64,000 bases of DNA from Truepera radiovictrix DSM 17093. Its GTDB lineage: Bacteria > Deinococcota > Deinococci > Deinococcales > Trueperaceae. The stretch covers positions 2,857,001-2,921,000 of the forward strand of contig NC_014221.1 of NCBI RefSeq assembly GCF_000092425.1, written 5' to 3'. Below, one piece after another: positions 42,178-53,367 of this stretch. The position numbers and the translations under genes are program-made. Below the pieces are notes generated by a model. That model searched no databases, was not told the origin of the DNA, and was given only the letters and a program-made list of their open reading frames with translations. The first letter of the stretch is position 1. Each line of letters begins with the position of its first letter.

Positions 42178-42651
42178 ATGCAACACCCCAAAGGCACGCT
42201 GATCGAGCGCTGCAAACAGCTGAGACTCGGCGCCCCGAGCTTTAACACCCGCAACCTCGGCCCCGACCACGAACCGCGCTTCGAGAGCGAGGTCCTTATC
42301 CAGGGGGAGGTCTACGGTCGCGGCGAAGCGGGGACGAAGCGCGACGCCGAACGCCGCGCGAGCGAGGAGGCGCTCGAGGCGCTCGAGGCGCTCGCCGCGC
42401 GTACCGGCGCTGCAGCCTCGCACCGCGCCCAGGACCAGGGCGGCGCCGGCGACGAACCGTTCACCGGTCCCTGGCCGATCTTCCCGGAGGTGCTCGCAGC
42501 CAGCCTCACCGTCGCCGGCAGCCGCGTCAACCCGACCCTCATGGGAGAGACCGCCATCCTCGAAGTCCAGGCGCTCGCCCTGCAGCTCTACAAGGGCACG
42601 CTCGAGGCGTTGGGCGAGGTGATGGAGATTGAAGAGGAGGTGGGTCGCTAA
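42178..42651 (+). CDS. Stand-alone double-stranded-RNA-binding-domain protein
   Basis: 157 residues with AAGGAGATAC before the ATG. The first 70 residues form a dsRBD: IERCKQLRLGAPSFNTRN, a strand ESEVLIQGEVYGRGEAGTKR and the helix KRDAERRASEEALEALEAL, with the usual lysine/arginine cluster facing RNA. This domain normally follows an RNase III catalytic half, which is absent. The second half (DEPFTGPWPIFPEVLAASLTVAGSRVN, then ILEVQALALQLYKGTLEALGEV) is a helical region of unknown role. It could bind structured RNA as a chaperone or decoy. The downstream convergent gene starts a new unit. Confidence 0.8.
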   Translation: MQHPKGTLIERCKQLRLGAPSFNTRNLGPDHEPRFESEVLIQGEVYGRGEAGTKRDAERRASEEALEALEALAARTGAAASHRAQDQGGAGDEPFTGPWPIFPEVLAASLTVAGSRVNPTLMGETAILEVQALALQLYKGTLEALGEVMEIEEEVGR

Positions 42652-42661
42652 TCACGGGGGG

Positions 42662-42997
42662 TCAGCCGCGTGACTCGGACGCCTGCTCCCCCGCTGCGCG
42701 CCGCCTCCCTTTGGCCCACCTTTCGATCCGCGTCAACTCGTCCGTGGCGCGCTCTTTTTTAAGGAGCGCGATCACCTTGGGGTCAGCTTTGACCTCACCG
42801 GTACCGATCCCCTCGATGATGTCGAGCATCTTGGCGCTAAACGCGCGCAGCGGGGTGCTGTAACCGGCGGCGGCCGCCTCCTCGGGGGTCGGCTCGCTGA
42901 GCGACAAGAGGTCGTCCTCGAGGGCGTTCGTGCAGCTTTCGTTGACGCGCACGAGCACGTCACCGTAGTCGGTCGTCACGAGGTAGGTCTGAGGCAT
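42662..42997 (-). CDS. Small conserved-looking protein, unknown function
   Basis: 111 residues from an ATG 5 nt after TACCCT. The start MPQTYLVTTDYGDVLVRVNE and the later LRAFSAKMLDIIEGIGTGEV are well-formed; the tail is Lys/Arg-rich. The frame extends upstream to 43093 without plausible residues. No family recognised. It is only 10 bp past the dsRBD stop on the opposite strand. Confidence 0.65.
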   Translation of the reverse strand: MPQTYLVTTDYGDVLVRVNESCTNALEDDLLSLSEPTPEEAAAAGYSTPLRAFSAKMLDIIEGIGTGEVKADPKVIALLKKERATDELTRIERWAKGRRRAAGEQASESRG

Positions 42998-43415
42998 GCT
43001 AGAGGGTATCATCAGTAAGGGCCCCCTCGGGCTCCCTACCGGACGTCGGCGGGTCGCCTCGGTACCTTCGCGCTGCGCTAGGCCACTATGCATCCGGCAG
43101 ACACCTGGCGCCCGAATGGCGCCCGAGCGCGCCGCAGCCCCGCCGGAGCGCCCCCGACAAGCCTGGGACGACGCCTCTCGGGGACCAGACTCGTCTTCGT
43201 CGGTTCGCCAACGCGTTTGGAGACCCCTTACCCCGCTAAACCACCTCGCCTAGCGCGCGCAGATAAGCGCCTAGAGACTTTTAGGTACAGACTATGGGCT
43301 ATACCTCAGCGCGACCCACGCCGGGGGTGCTACACTCGCGCGGGGTTGGGCGCACCCCCCCCCGACACCCCTCCCATCAAGATGCTCTTCCCGCTCGCGG
43401 CCACGTTGGAGGGCC
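42998..43415. other. Intergenic region between divergent genes, no gene seen
   Basis: About 420 bp between the 111-residue protein and the antiporter. It contains a CTACACT -10-like word near 43330 that could drive the antiporter with a leader of roughly 80 nt. No open frame with convincing codon use or motif was found. Confidence 0.4.
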
Positions 43416-45986
43416 ATGACTGACCTGCTCGCCCACTTCGCCACCCCCTTTACCGACCCCGTTTTGATCTTCGCCGCGGCGATGACGATCTTTCTGCTCG
43501 TGCCGCTCCTGTTCGAACGCCTCGGGATCCCGGGGATCATCGGGCTCATCCTCGCGGGGACGCTCGTCGGCCCGAACGGTTTGGGGCTCCTCGAGCGTGA
43601 CGCCACCTTTCAGCTCCTCGGTCAAGCGGGGCTGTTGTACCTCATGTTCGTCGCGGGGCTCGAGATCGACTTGGGCGGCTTTCGCCGCAACCGCAACCGG
43701 AGCCTCGGTTTCGGCGCGCTGACCTTTCTGATCCCGCAGGGTCTGGGGACGCTGATGGCGCTCTATCTGCTCGACTTTAGCCTCCCGGTCGCCATCTTGC
43801 TCGCGAGCTTGTTCGCCTCGCACACCCTGCTCGCCTACCCCGTCGCCAGCCGGCTCGGCATCTCCAAATCCGACGTGGTGACGACCGGCGTCGGCGGCAC
43901 CATCATCACGGACACCGCCGCGCTCTTGGTGCTGACCATCGTCGCCGCGTCGGCCGTCGGCGACCTCGACGCGCGCTTCTGGGCGACGCTCATCCCGTCG
44001 GTCGCGCTCTACACCTTTCTGATCCTCTGGGGGCTGCCGCGGCTCGGGCGCTGGTTTTTCCGCAACGTCAAAGCGGGCGGGGTCGCCGAGTACAGCTTCG
44101 TCCTCGCGGTCGCCTTTATCTGCTCGTTCTCAGCCGAGCTCGTACGCCTCGAGCCGATCATCGGCGCCTTTTTGGCCGGCCTCGCGCTTAACCGCCTGAT
44201 CCCCCCCGCGAGCACCCTAATGACGCGCATCGAGTTTTTCGGCAACGCCCTCTTTATCCCCTTTTTCCTCGTCTCGACGGGGATGCTGGTCGACGTCCAG
44301 GTGCTTATCGAAGACCGCAGCGCCTGGCTCGTCGCGGGGGCGATGGTCGTCACCGTGACGCTCACGAAGTTTCTCGCGGCTTGGGGGACGAAACAGATCT
44401 TCGGCTACTCGAGCGCCGAGGGGATGGTGCTCTTCGGGCTCTCGGTGCCCCAAGCGGCGGCGACGCTCGCCGCCGTCGCGGTCGGCCTCAACCTGGGGCT
44501 CTTCGACGAAGCGGTGCTCAACGGGGCCATTTTAATGATCCTCGTCACCTGCCTTATCGGCCCCTCGGTGGTCAGCCACTTCGGTCGGCAGGTCGCGGTG
44601 CAAGAGGAGAGCGCCCCCTTTACCCTCAAGGACGCGCCCAGGCGGACCCTCATCCCGCTCGCCAACCCCGCGACCGCGAGCGCCCTGCTCGACCTCGCCT
44701 TTCTGGTTCGCGACAAGAGCTCGAGCGAACCCGTCTTGCCGCTCACGGTCGTCCCCGAAGACGAAAACGCCCTCGCGCAGGTCGCCGGCGCCGAGCGTAT
44801 GCTTGCCCACGCGGTCGTGCACGCCGCCGAGGCCGACGTACCGATCACGCCGCTCACGCGCGTATCGCAAAACCGCGCCTCGGGCATCGTGCGCGCAGCG
44901 ACCGAGGCCCGCGCCACGGACATCATCATCGGGTGGAACGGCAAACGGAGCGCGCCGCGGGCGATCTTTGGCAGCGTCATCGACCAGGTTCTCGAGCAGA
45001 CCGACCAACTCGTCATGGTGAGCAAGCTCGACCACCCGGTGAGCACCCTCAAGCGCCTCGTCGTCGTGCTCCCCCCCCTGGTCGACTACAACCCGGGCTT
45101 TTACGACGCGGTGCACACCCTTAAACGCCTCGCGCAGCAGCTCTCCGGCGACCTCGAGGTGCTCGCCGTGCAGGGCGACACCGAACGCCTGAGCGCCCAC
45201 TTCGCGGGCGTCAAACCCGACGTCCGGGTCCGCTACCACGGGATCACCAGCTGGGCGGCGCTCCGCCGCACCCTACGCGAGACCCTCACCCCCGACGACC
45301 TCGTCGTGGTGATGAGCGCGCGGCCGGGGACGGTAGCCTACTCGAGCTACCTCGAGCGCCTCCCCGGCGAACTCGCCAACCTCGCCGACGCCTTCGTAGT
45401 GCTCTACCCCTCCGAGCAGGCCTACAGCAGCACCGAGGAGCCCCAAGGGGTCTTTGCGCTGTTGCACCGCGAGCACGTGCTCCTCGACCTGCAGACGCCC
45501 AGCTACGCCGAGGCCATTGAACGGCTGCTCTACACCGCGATCCCCAAAGGGGGCGTGCAGACGCAGCGGGTGCTGCGCATGCTCGTCGAGGACGACATCG
45601 GTTTCTCGAGCGAGGTGTTGCCAGGGGTGCTGATCTCGCACGCGCGTGAACGCGGCATCCGGCAGCCCACGCTGTGCCTAGGTATCAGCCGCCAGGGTCT
45701 GTCGCACTACAGCTCGTCGCACACCATCTACGTGATCGTGCTCCTGTTAAGCCCCGCCGAGCTCCCCATGCAAGCGCACCTCGCCCGCCTCTCGGAGGTG
45801 TCGCAGCAGCTCGCCCACGCGGGGCAGATCAGCCGGCTCGTCTCCTGCAAAACCCCCGAGGAGGTGCTCGCGTGGTTTGCCCAGAGCCGCTCGGGGGAGC
45901 GCGCCAGAACCTCCCGCGACGAACCCAGGGAGGTGATCGGCGCCCTCGGTGTCACGTCAGGGAGCCCCTTCGACGCCGAAGGTTGA
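43416..45986 (+). CDS. CPA2-type cation:proton antiporter with USP-like C-terminal domains
   Basis: 856 residues. About 12 transmembrane helices in the first 400 residues carry CPA2 features: RLGIPGIIGLILAGTLVGP split as usual, FVAGLEIDL, SHTLLAYPVASRLGI and GAFLAGLALNRLIPP. The rest is cytoplasmic: a universal-stress-protein-like segment (VVHAAEADVPITPL, ARATDIIIGWNGKR, FGSVIDQVLEQTDQLVMVSKLD) followed by a second one. Such proteins exchange Na+ or K+ for protons and may be gated by nucleotide bound to the USP part. GGAGGGCC precedes the ATG. Confidence 0.9.
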   Translation: MTDLLAHFATPFTDPVLIFAAAMTIFLLVPLLFERLGIPGIIGLILAGTLVGPNGLGLLERDATFQLLGQAGLLYLMFVAGLEIDLGGFRRNRNRSLGFGALTFLIPQGLGTLMALYLLDFSLPVAILLASLFASHTLLAYPVASRLGISKSDVVTTGVGGTIITDTAALLVLTIVAASAVGDLDARFWATLIPSVALYTFLILWGLPRLGRWFFRNVKAGGVAEYSFVLAVAFICSFSAELVRLEPIIGAFLAGLALNRLIPPASTLMTRIEFFGNALFIPFFLVSTGMLVDVQVLIEDRSAWLVAGAMVVTVTLTKFLAAWGTKQIFGYSSAEGMVLFGLSVPQAAATLAAVAVGLNLGLFDEAVLNGAILMILVTCLIGPSVVSHFGRQVAVQEESAPFTLKDAPRRTLIPLANPATASALLDLAFLVRDKSSSEPVLPLTVVPEDENALAQVAGAERMLAHAVVHAAEADVPITPLTRVSQNRASGIVRAATEARATDIIIGWNGKRSAPRAIFGSVIDQVLEQTDQLVMVSKLDHPVSTLKRLVVVLPPLVDYNPGFYDAVHTLKRLAQQLSGDLEVLAVQGDTERLSAHFAGVKPDVRVRYHGITSWAALRRTLRETLTPDDLVVVMSARPGTVAYSSYLERLPGELANLADAFVVLYPSEQAYSSTEEPQGVFALLHREHVLLDLQTPSYAEAIERLLYTAIPKGGVQTQRVLRMLVEDDIGFSSEVLPGVLISHARERGIRQPTLCLGISRQGLSHYSSSHTIYVIVLLLSPAELPMQAHLARLSEVSQQLAHAGQISRLVSCKTPEEVLAWFAQSRSGERARTSRDEPREVIGALGVTSGSPFDAEG

Positions 45987-46365
45987 CGCCAAGACCGGTT
46001 CTAGACACCAGCTCACGACCCCTAGACGGGCTCTGCTCGCCGAGGGGTCGTCGAGCTAGGTGCGATAAGGCCAGACGTGCCGGCGTCGCGGTGCGTCGCT
46101 GCCCCCCGGCACCCCCGACGCCCCATGAGCAGCGGCGCGAAACGCGCTGCGGGGCTAGGTGCGTGCTCGCGACCTCGTCCACGGCTTTGTGTGTTGGGCC
46201 CGCCCCGTCGCCGACGTCGTACGAACCAACCAGGGGTGTCGCTACGGATTACGGGCTCTGTCAGCGGCGTTCGTCTTGGGTTTGAGGCGCGGCGGGCTCT
46301 TAAACGCTGCCACGCGGGCGCCAGCTCCGACGCAGCGCCAGAGCGGTGCAGCGGTAGCCGCCTCG
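45987..46365. other. Intergenic region with one hairpin
   Basis: ACGACCCCT (46015-46023) and AGGGGTCGT (46043-46051) form a 9-bp stem with a 19-nt loop, 29 nt past the antiporter stop; it may end that transcript though no T-run follows. The remaining 300 bp before the convergent crp gene shows no gene. Confidence 0.4.
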
Positions 46366-47070
46366 TCAGTTACCCGACTCGTCCAGAAACTTCTGCAGCT
46401 TCGCCGTGTCGACCGTGATCGGCGAGCGGCGGCGGCGCACCGCGCCGTACTCCAAAAGGCGCGCCAGGCAGTGCGACACGGTTTCGCGGGTCGCCCCGAT
46501 CATCTTCGACAGGTCTTGTTGGGTGAGGTTGAGGTCGATCACCGTCCCACGCTCCCCCGGTTTGCCGAAGTCGTGCGCGAGCCGCAAGAGCAAGTTCGCG
46601 AGCCTTCCGGGGGCGTCGAACGCGCCCACCTCGGCAAAGCGCGTCTGCGCCTGCCAGAGGTTGGTCGACATCACCTGAATAAACTTCATGGCGATCTTGG
46701 GCTGCTGGGTCAAAAGCCGCTGAAAGTCGGCCTCGGGGAGCACGATGAGCGTGGTGTCCATGACCGCCTCGGCCTGGTTCGGGCGGCGCTCCGAAGGCAG
46801 CAGCAGAAGTTCGCCGAACGCGTCGTACTTGCCAAAGAGCGCGAGGATCATCTCTTTGCCGTTAGGGAAGTACATCGAGATCTTGACCATCCCCTCGCGG
46901 ATAAAGTAGAGGGCGTCGGCGGGGTCCTCCATCCGGTAGATCACCTCCCCCGCTTTAAAGCGTTTGTAGGGGGTGATGCGCGACAGCTGCTCGAGCTCCT
47001 CCTCGGATAAGTCCTCGAAGAGTTGAGTATTCTTCAGGTGCCAGACCAGGCTAGGATACTCTTGCATCAT
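46366..47070 (-). CDS. Crp/Fnr-family transcriptional regulator
   Basis: 234 residues. Effector barrel: NTQLFEDLSEEELEQLSRI, FKAGEVIYRMEDPADALYF, GKYDAFGELLLLPSERRPNQ; DNA-binding domain: LNLTQQDLSKMIGATRETVS then HCLARLLEYGAV. The LFGKYDAFGE region resembles the ligand-binding phosphate cassette, with the Glu kept. It is not closely alike the regulator at 35.8 kb. The ATG at 47070 lies 6 nt after TACACT. It follows the mrp operon on the same strand with about 110 bp between. Confidence 0.9.
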   Translation of the reverse strand: MMQEYPSLVWHLKNTQLFEDLSEEELEQLSRITPYKRFKAGEVIYRMEDPADALYFIREGMVKISMYFPNGKEMILALFGKYDAFGELLLLPSERRPNQAEAVMDTTLIVLPEADFQRLLTQQPKIAMKFIQVMSTNLWQAQTRFAEVGAFDAPGRLANLLLRLAHDFGKPGERGTVIDLNLTQQDLSKMIGATRETVSHCLARLLEYGAVRRRRSPITVDTAKLQKFLDESGN

Positions 47071-47180
47071 ACGAGCAGTGTACTGCAGATTTTCTTCAGA
47101 GCTTTCACATTTTTCACGTTCACCCCGAGCGGCGCGGATCCCCCCCCGAGAGTGAAGTTTCTAACCGGCCGCGCGACCTC

Positions 47181-47666
47181 CTAGGTCCCCCCGCCACCCG
47201 CGTCCTGGCGGCCCTGCGGGCGGCGCTTGGCCGCCGCCTCGCGCGCGCGCCGGCGCTCCGCTTCGAGCTCGGCCGCCTTGCGCTGCGCGCGCTCCTCGGG
47301 GGAGGCGCTCTCGACCTCGTGCGTGAGCCGGTTGTAACGCCCCTCGAGCTCGTTGAGGCGGGTCCCCTCCCAGAGCGACAGGCGCGCCGCGAAGTAGGCC
47401 GCGCGGGCGATGATGTGCGCGGCGACGGGGCCGGTCAGCAGGATGAAGAGCGCGGTGACGACCGCCCGCGCCGACACGCCGACGTCGTGGTGAAAGAGCG
47501 CGACCCCGAAGAGGATCAGCCCGGTGCCCAGGCTCCCCGCTTTCGAGGTCGCGTGTAGCCGCGTCGGCAGGTCGGGCATGCGCAGGAGCCCGATGCTGGC
47601 CACCAGCGCGAACCCCGACCCCAACAGGAGCACCGCGGCGATGAGGAGCTGCTCGAAAAGGCTCAC
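47181..47666 (-). CDS. mrpG: Mrp antiporter subunit G
   Basis: 161 residues. Three transmembrane helices with FALVASIGLLRMPDLPTRLHATSKAG, the signature of MnhG/PhaG, and LTGPVAAHIIARAAYF. The family's usual length is about 110; here an extra C-terminal coiled, highly charged tail (EERAQRKAAELEAERRRARE) is added. Starts at a GTG overlapping the mrpF stop. Last gene of the operon; the complex exports Na+ in exchange for protons. Confidence 0.92.
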   Translation of the reverse strand: MSLFEQLLIAAVLLLGSGFALVASIGLLRMPDLPTRLHATSKAGSLGTGLILFGVALFHHDVGVSARAVVTALFILLTGPVAAHIIARAAYFAARLSLWEGTRLNELEGRYNRLTHEVESASPEERAQRKAAELEAERRRAREAAAKRRPQGRQDAGGGGT

Positions 47667-47947
47667 TGCCCACCCCCTCTTTCGGCGTAACGGGCGAACG
47701 CCACCGTGCTGACAAAAGCGATGAGCGCGAGCGCGGCGGCGGCGTCGATAAAGGCCACCTGGCCCGACCAGACGGTGTAGAGCGCGATGAACGAGACCGT
47801 CAGGACGTTGACCAGCTCGAGCGCGGCGACCCGGTCGGGCAGCGTCGGGCCGCGGATCACCCGTACGAACGAGAGCGTCAGCGACACGAGCAGCGCGGCG
47901 AAGGCCAAAAGCACCACCACCACGAGAAAGGGTGAGAGCGGGGTCAC
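47663..47947 (-). CDS. mrpF: Mrp antiporter subunit F
   Basis: 94 residues, three transmembrane helices, with VRVIRGPTLPDRVAALELVN, the diagnostic MnhF segment containing the conserved RGP and D. Starts GTG overlapping mrpE by 4 bp and its stop overlaps mrpG by 4 bp. Standard length. Confidence 0.93.
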   Translation of the reverse strand: MTPLSPFLVVVVLLAFAALLVSLTLSFVRVIRGPTLPDRVAALELVNVLTVSFIALYTVWSGQVAFIDAAAALALIAFVSTVAFARYAERGGGQ

Positions 47948-48422
47948 CGCGTCACCTCCAACACGCGCCGCTCGAGGCCGCTCTTAATCTCGCGGCGCAC
48001 CGCGTCGGGGTCGTCGCCCCCGTACATGCTGTGGATGTAGAGCACCCGTTTGTCATCCGACACGTCCAGGGTCAAGGTCCCCGGGGTCAGCGAGATAACG
48101 TTCGCCAGGAGCGTCACCGAAAAGTCGCCCTCGACGTCTAGGGGGACGGCGACGATGGCCGGGCTGATGTTTTGGCGCAGCTTGGGCCGCAGCACATCGG
48201 CGGCGACGCGAAAGCTCGAGCGGAAGAGCTCGCCGAGGAAAAAGAGCGCGAAGTAGACAGCGTACCAGAGCCGCGCCATGTACCCCGACCCGCCGAAGAG
48301 CGGCTGCGCGAAACCGACGACCAAGTAACCGATCAAAAACCCGACCACGAGTGACGCCGGCGAGAAGTTCGAGTTGATCGCCATCCACAAAATCGCCAAG
48401 AGCACGTTCAGAACGAAAAAGT

Positions 48423-48426
<4 letters not shown>
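47944..48426 (-). CDS. mrpE: Mrp antiporter subunit E
   Basis: 160 residues: two N-terminal transmembrane helices ([29 protein letters not shown]) then a cytoplasmic domain with [25 protein letters not shown], the MnhE signature. Needed for assembly of the Mrp complex. Overlaps its neighbours by 4 bp each. Confidence 0.93.
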
Positions 48427-49963
<1,537 letters not shown>

Positions 49964-49967
<4 letters not shown>

Positions 49968-50377
49968 AGCGCCTCCCGCACGCCCGTCGGCGCCTCGGCG
50001 AGCGGCTCCGGCTCCGCGCCGGTCGGTTCGGGTGGCTCCGCGACCCGGATGGCGTCGGGGTCGACGGTCGCGAGCTCCTCGAAGTTGCGCAGCACCAGCA
50101 CCGCCGAAAACGCGAGGAGCCCGAAGCCGATCACGATGGCGGTCAGGATAAGCGCTTGGGGGAGCGCGTTCGCTACCCCCGGCGGCGGCACCGTCTCACC
50201 CGCTGGAATCAGCGGCGGCTGACCGCGGGTAAGGCGCCCAACGGTAAAGATCAGCAGGTTGACCGCGTTCGTCATCAGGCCCAGGCCGAAGATAAAGCGC
50301 AAGGTGTTGCGGCTCAGCATGAGGTAGACCGCCGACGCGAAGATGCCCCCCGCGACGACCGCGAACAGCGCCTCCAC
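49964..50377 (-). CDS. mrpC: Mrp antiporter subunit C
   Basis: 137 residues from a GTG at 50377 that overlaps the mrpB stop by one base; the frame runs on upstream as a shadow of mrpB. NuoK-like: three helices with [30 protein letters not shown] and [21 protein letters not shown]-like [13 protein letters not shown]. The C-terminal tail is Glu/Pro-rich and presumably disordered. Confidence 0.93.
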
Positions 50378-50790
50378 TAGGCCTCCTCCAGCGAAAACAC
50401 CGCTGCCAGGGTGCCGCCGATCACCACGAAGTACACGCCCAAGTCGAACACCGTCGGGGTACCCACCTTGAGCAGGTAGTTGGCGCTCAGGCGCCACTCG
50501 AGCCAGTACCCCGTCAAAAAGGGCGCGCCCGGAAAGGCTGCCAACAGGCCGCTCCCGACAGCGAGCACGAGCCCCAGACCGAGCAGCGTGCGCGGGTCGA
50601 AGCGCAGCGCCTGCTTCGCCGCCTCGATACCGTACGCGAGGGTGTAGAGGCCGAAGCCCGCGACCGCCATGAGCCCCCCCACGAAACCGCCCCCCGGTTC
50701 GTTGTGACCGCGCAGGAGCAAAAAGACCGAAAAGAGGAACATGAGCGTGACGAGAAGTCGCCCCACGACCTGCAGGATAAGCGAGTTCAC
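50377..50790 (-). CDS. mrpB: Mrp antiporter subunit B
   Basis: 137 residues, four transmembrane helices, with [15 protein letters not shown], the hallmark of MnhB, and [16 protein letters not shown]. Begins with a GTG 64 bp after mrpA stop. Standard length. Confidence 0.94.
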   Translation of the reverse strand: MNSLILQVVGRLLVTLMFLFSVFLLLRGHNEPGGGFVGGLMAVAGFGLYTLAYGIEAAKQALRFDPRTLLGLGLVLAVGSGLLAAFPGAPFLTGYWLEWRLSANYLLKVGTPTVFDLGVYFVVIGGTLAAVFSLEEA

Positions 50791-50854
50791 CGTCCCCCCT
50801 CCCTCACCGCGCCTCCTGCGGCGAGCAGCACGTGCACCTTCATCCCAAGCCCCC

Positions 50855-53182
50855 TCACTTTCGCTGCTCCCTATTGGGCGCCGAGGCGCGCAGTTTGAGG
50901 AGCGTCAGCACGCCCACCCCCGCGAGCGCCAGCACGGTGATCTCGCCGAGGGTGTCGAGCGCGCGAAAGTCGACCAAGATGACGTTGACGATGTTGCGCC
51001 CCTCGGCCTCTTTGTAGCTGTTAGCCTCGTAAAAGGCGGGTACCGCGCGGTCTAGCGGCAAACTCGTCACCGACCAGACGAGCGCCGTGATGAGCAGCCC
51101 GGCGAGCACGGAGACGCTGACGTCGCGCACCACGGGCCGCTTCGAGTCGTGCATCTCGTCGTCGCGCAACAGCTGCGGCAGGTGAATGATGATAAGCGTC
51201 AGGATGATGACCGAGAGCGTCTCGACGAAAAGCTGCGTCAGGGCGAGGTCGGGCGCCGAGAAGAGGACGAAAAGGAGCGCCAAGCTGTACCCGGCGATGC
51301 CGAGCGCCGCGACCGCCGCGAGCCGCGAGCGGGCGAGCACCACGAACACCGACCCCAACAGGCAGAGGATGGCGAGCACCCACTCGTAAAACGACGCGTA
51401 CGACGTCACCGCCCCGACCTCCGGAAAGCCGAAGCCGCCCTTGACGAGCATCGTCACACCCGTTAGGAGCAGCGTCGAGGCGATGATCAAAAAGAGGTAG
51501 CGGCGCAGCGAACCGTTCTGCAGCGTCCGCGTCTGCCACGCGGCCACCGCATTAAGGTGCTCTAGTAGCCCCTCGTAGATGCGGCGGGGCTCCTCGCCCA
51601 TGAGGTCGTCAAACGAGGCGAGCGCGGCGCGCAGCCGCGGCCAGTAGCGGTAGAGCACCACGCCCCCCGCGATGGTGACGACGCTCAGCATCAAAGGCAG
51701 GTTAAAGCCGTGCCAGAGCGCCAGCTCAAAAGAGAGGGGCTCGCCGTAGACGCTGCTGGCCGCCCGCACCAGCACGACCGACCCCACGAGCGCGGGCAGC
51801 AGCCCGAAGAGGAGGCTCGAGGCCCCCAAGGTCAGCGGTCCGAGCCAGAGGCTTACGGGCCCCTCGTGGGGCGCTTTGGGCGTCTCCTTGAGGGGGCCGA
51901 CGAAGGGTTTGAGCGCCACGATGCCCGCGACCGCGACGACCGCCATGTTGGCCGCGACCGCCGTCGCCGCCACGAGCCAGGGGAGGTTGGAAAAAGCGAG
52001 CGCCCCTTCGTAGATGATCTCTTTGCCGACGAAACCAAAAAGGGGCGGCAACCCCGCCATCGAGAGCGCCGCGACCGCCGCGCCGGTAAACGTCAGCGGC
52101 ATCCGCCGCGCGAGCCCCGAGAGCTGCAGGACGTCGCGGGTCCCCGTCTCGTGGTCGAGAGCGCCCGCTACCATAAAGAGGGCCGCCTTGTAGAGCGCGT
52201 GCACGGTCAGAAAGACCACCATGGCCTCGATCGCCAGGTAAGAGCCGAGGCCAAGGAGCATCGTCAAGGTGCCGAGCGCCATCATCGTGGTGTAGGCGAG
52301 CAGCCGTTTGAGGTCGGTGTGCGTGAGCGCGAGAAGGGCGCCCAGCAGCATCGTGGCGGCGCCGACCCCGCCGACCAACCACTCCCACGCCTGCGTCCCC
52401 CCCATCGCCGGGTGGAGCCGCGCCAGGAGGTAGACCCCCGCTTTGACCATCGTCGCCGAGTGCAAAAAGGCCGAGACCGGGGTGGGCGCCTCCATGGCGC
52501 CGGGGAGCCAGAAGTGAAAGGGAAACTGCGCGGACTTGGTAAAAGCGCCCGCGAGCACCAACGTGAGCGCCCCGAGGTAGAGCGGGTGCTGCGTGAGGTT
52601 GAGCCCAATCAGCTCGCTTAACTCGAACGAACCGCCGATGAGCGCCACCAGCACGAGCCCCGCTAGCATCGCGAGCCCCCCCAGACCGGTGACGAGGAGC
52701 GCCTGCAGGGCCGCCTTGCGCGAGCGCTCGCTCTCGTGCGTAAAGCCGATGAGCAGGTAGGACGAGAAGCTCGTCAGCTCCCAGAAGATAAACAGGGTGA
52801 CGACGTTCGAGGCCAGCACCACCCCGAGCATCGATCCCATGAAAAAGAGCAGGTAGAGATAGAAGCGGCCGAGCTGCGGGTGCCCTTTGAGGTACCCTCC
52901 AGCATAAATCACGATCAGGGTGCCGATCCCCGAAATCAGCAGCGCAAAAAGCAGGCTGAGCCCGTCGAGGTAGAAGGTCAGGTTGACCGCCAACCCCGGC
53001 ACCCACGGCAGCACCTGGAGAAGCGCCCCCCGCTCCGCCAAAGCTGGCAGCTGCGCCACGAAAAAGGCGAAGACCGCGGCGGGCAGAAGCGCCAAAAGCC
53101 ACCCCACGCGCGCCTGCACGAGGCGGTGCAGCGGGGGGGCGAGCGCTGCGAGCACAAAACACGACATTACGGCAACGACCAT
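50855..53182 (-). CDS. mrpA: Mrp antiporter subunit A
   Basis: 775 residues and about 20 transmembrane helices, NuoL-like: [52 protein letters not shown] split over two helices, and [20 protein letters not shown]. The C-terminal part contains the MbhD/MrpA region [21 protein letters not shown]. It carries the main ion pathway of the Na+/H+ antiporter. Begins the mrpABCDEFG operon, with GAAGGAGACGCAG before the ATG. The order and completeness of seven genes are canonical. Confidence 0.95.
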   Translation of the reverse strand: MVVAVMSCFVLAALAPPLHRLVQARVGWLLALLPAAVFAFFVAQLPALAERGALLQVLPWVPGLAVNLTFYLDGLSLLFALLISGIGTLIVIYAGGYLKGHPQLGRFYLYLLFFMGSMLGVVLASNVVTLFIFWELTSFSSYLLIGFTHESERSRKAALQALLVTGLGGLAMLAGLVLVALIGGSFELSELIGLNLTQHPLYLGALTLVLAGAFTKSAQFPFHFWLPGAMEAPTPVSAFLHSATMVKAGVYLLARLHPAMGGTQAWEWLVGGVGAATMLLGALLALTHTDLKRLLAYTTMMALGTLTMLLGLGSYLAIEAMVVFLTVHALYKAALFMVAGALDHETGTRDVLQLSGLARRMPLTFTGAAVAALSMAGLPPLFGFVGKEIIYEGALAFSNLPWLVAATAVAANMAVVAVAGIVALKPFVGPLKETPKAPHEGPVSLWLGPLTLGASSLLFGLLPALVGSVVLVRAASSVYGEPLSFELALWHGFNLPLMLSVVTIAGGVVLYRYWPRLRAALASFDDLMGEEPRRIYEGLLEHLNAVAAWQTRTLQNGSLRRYLFLIIASTLLLTGVTMLVKGGFGFPEVGAVTSYASFYEWVLAILCLLGSVFVVLARSRLAAVAALGIAGYSLALLFVLFSAPDLALTQLFVETLSVIILTLIIIHLPQLLRDDEMHDSKRPVVRDVSVSVLAGLLITALVWSVTSLPLDRAVPAFYEANSYKEAEGRNIVNVILVDFRALDTLGEITVLALAGVGVLTLLKLRASAPNREQRK

Positions 53183-53367
53183 CTGCGTCTCCTTCTCACC
53201 GATCCCCTCCGGGCGGAGCGCTCACGCTAGCGTGAGCCGGCACACCCCGGCGGAAGGGCTTAGAAAGCCTGGCCGACGCGTCGCGGGCCGCTCCCCTGCC
53301 AAACCGAACGCGCCCCGAACGCACCAAGGGGTAGCCTAACACGCGCCCCAAGCACCCCGCGCGCCCG

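Noticed and set aside
46077-46418. A short gene in the gap after the CPA2 antiporter
   Set aside because: Arg/Pro/Ser-rich translation with no ribosome-binding site, leaderless promoter or motif.
51726-53162. 478-codon frame overlapping mrpA on the same strand
   Set aside because: Out-of-frame shadow of mrpA with no family resemblance.
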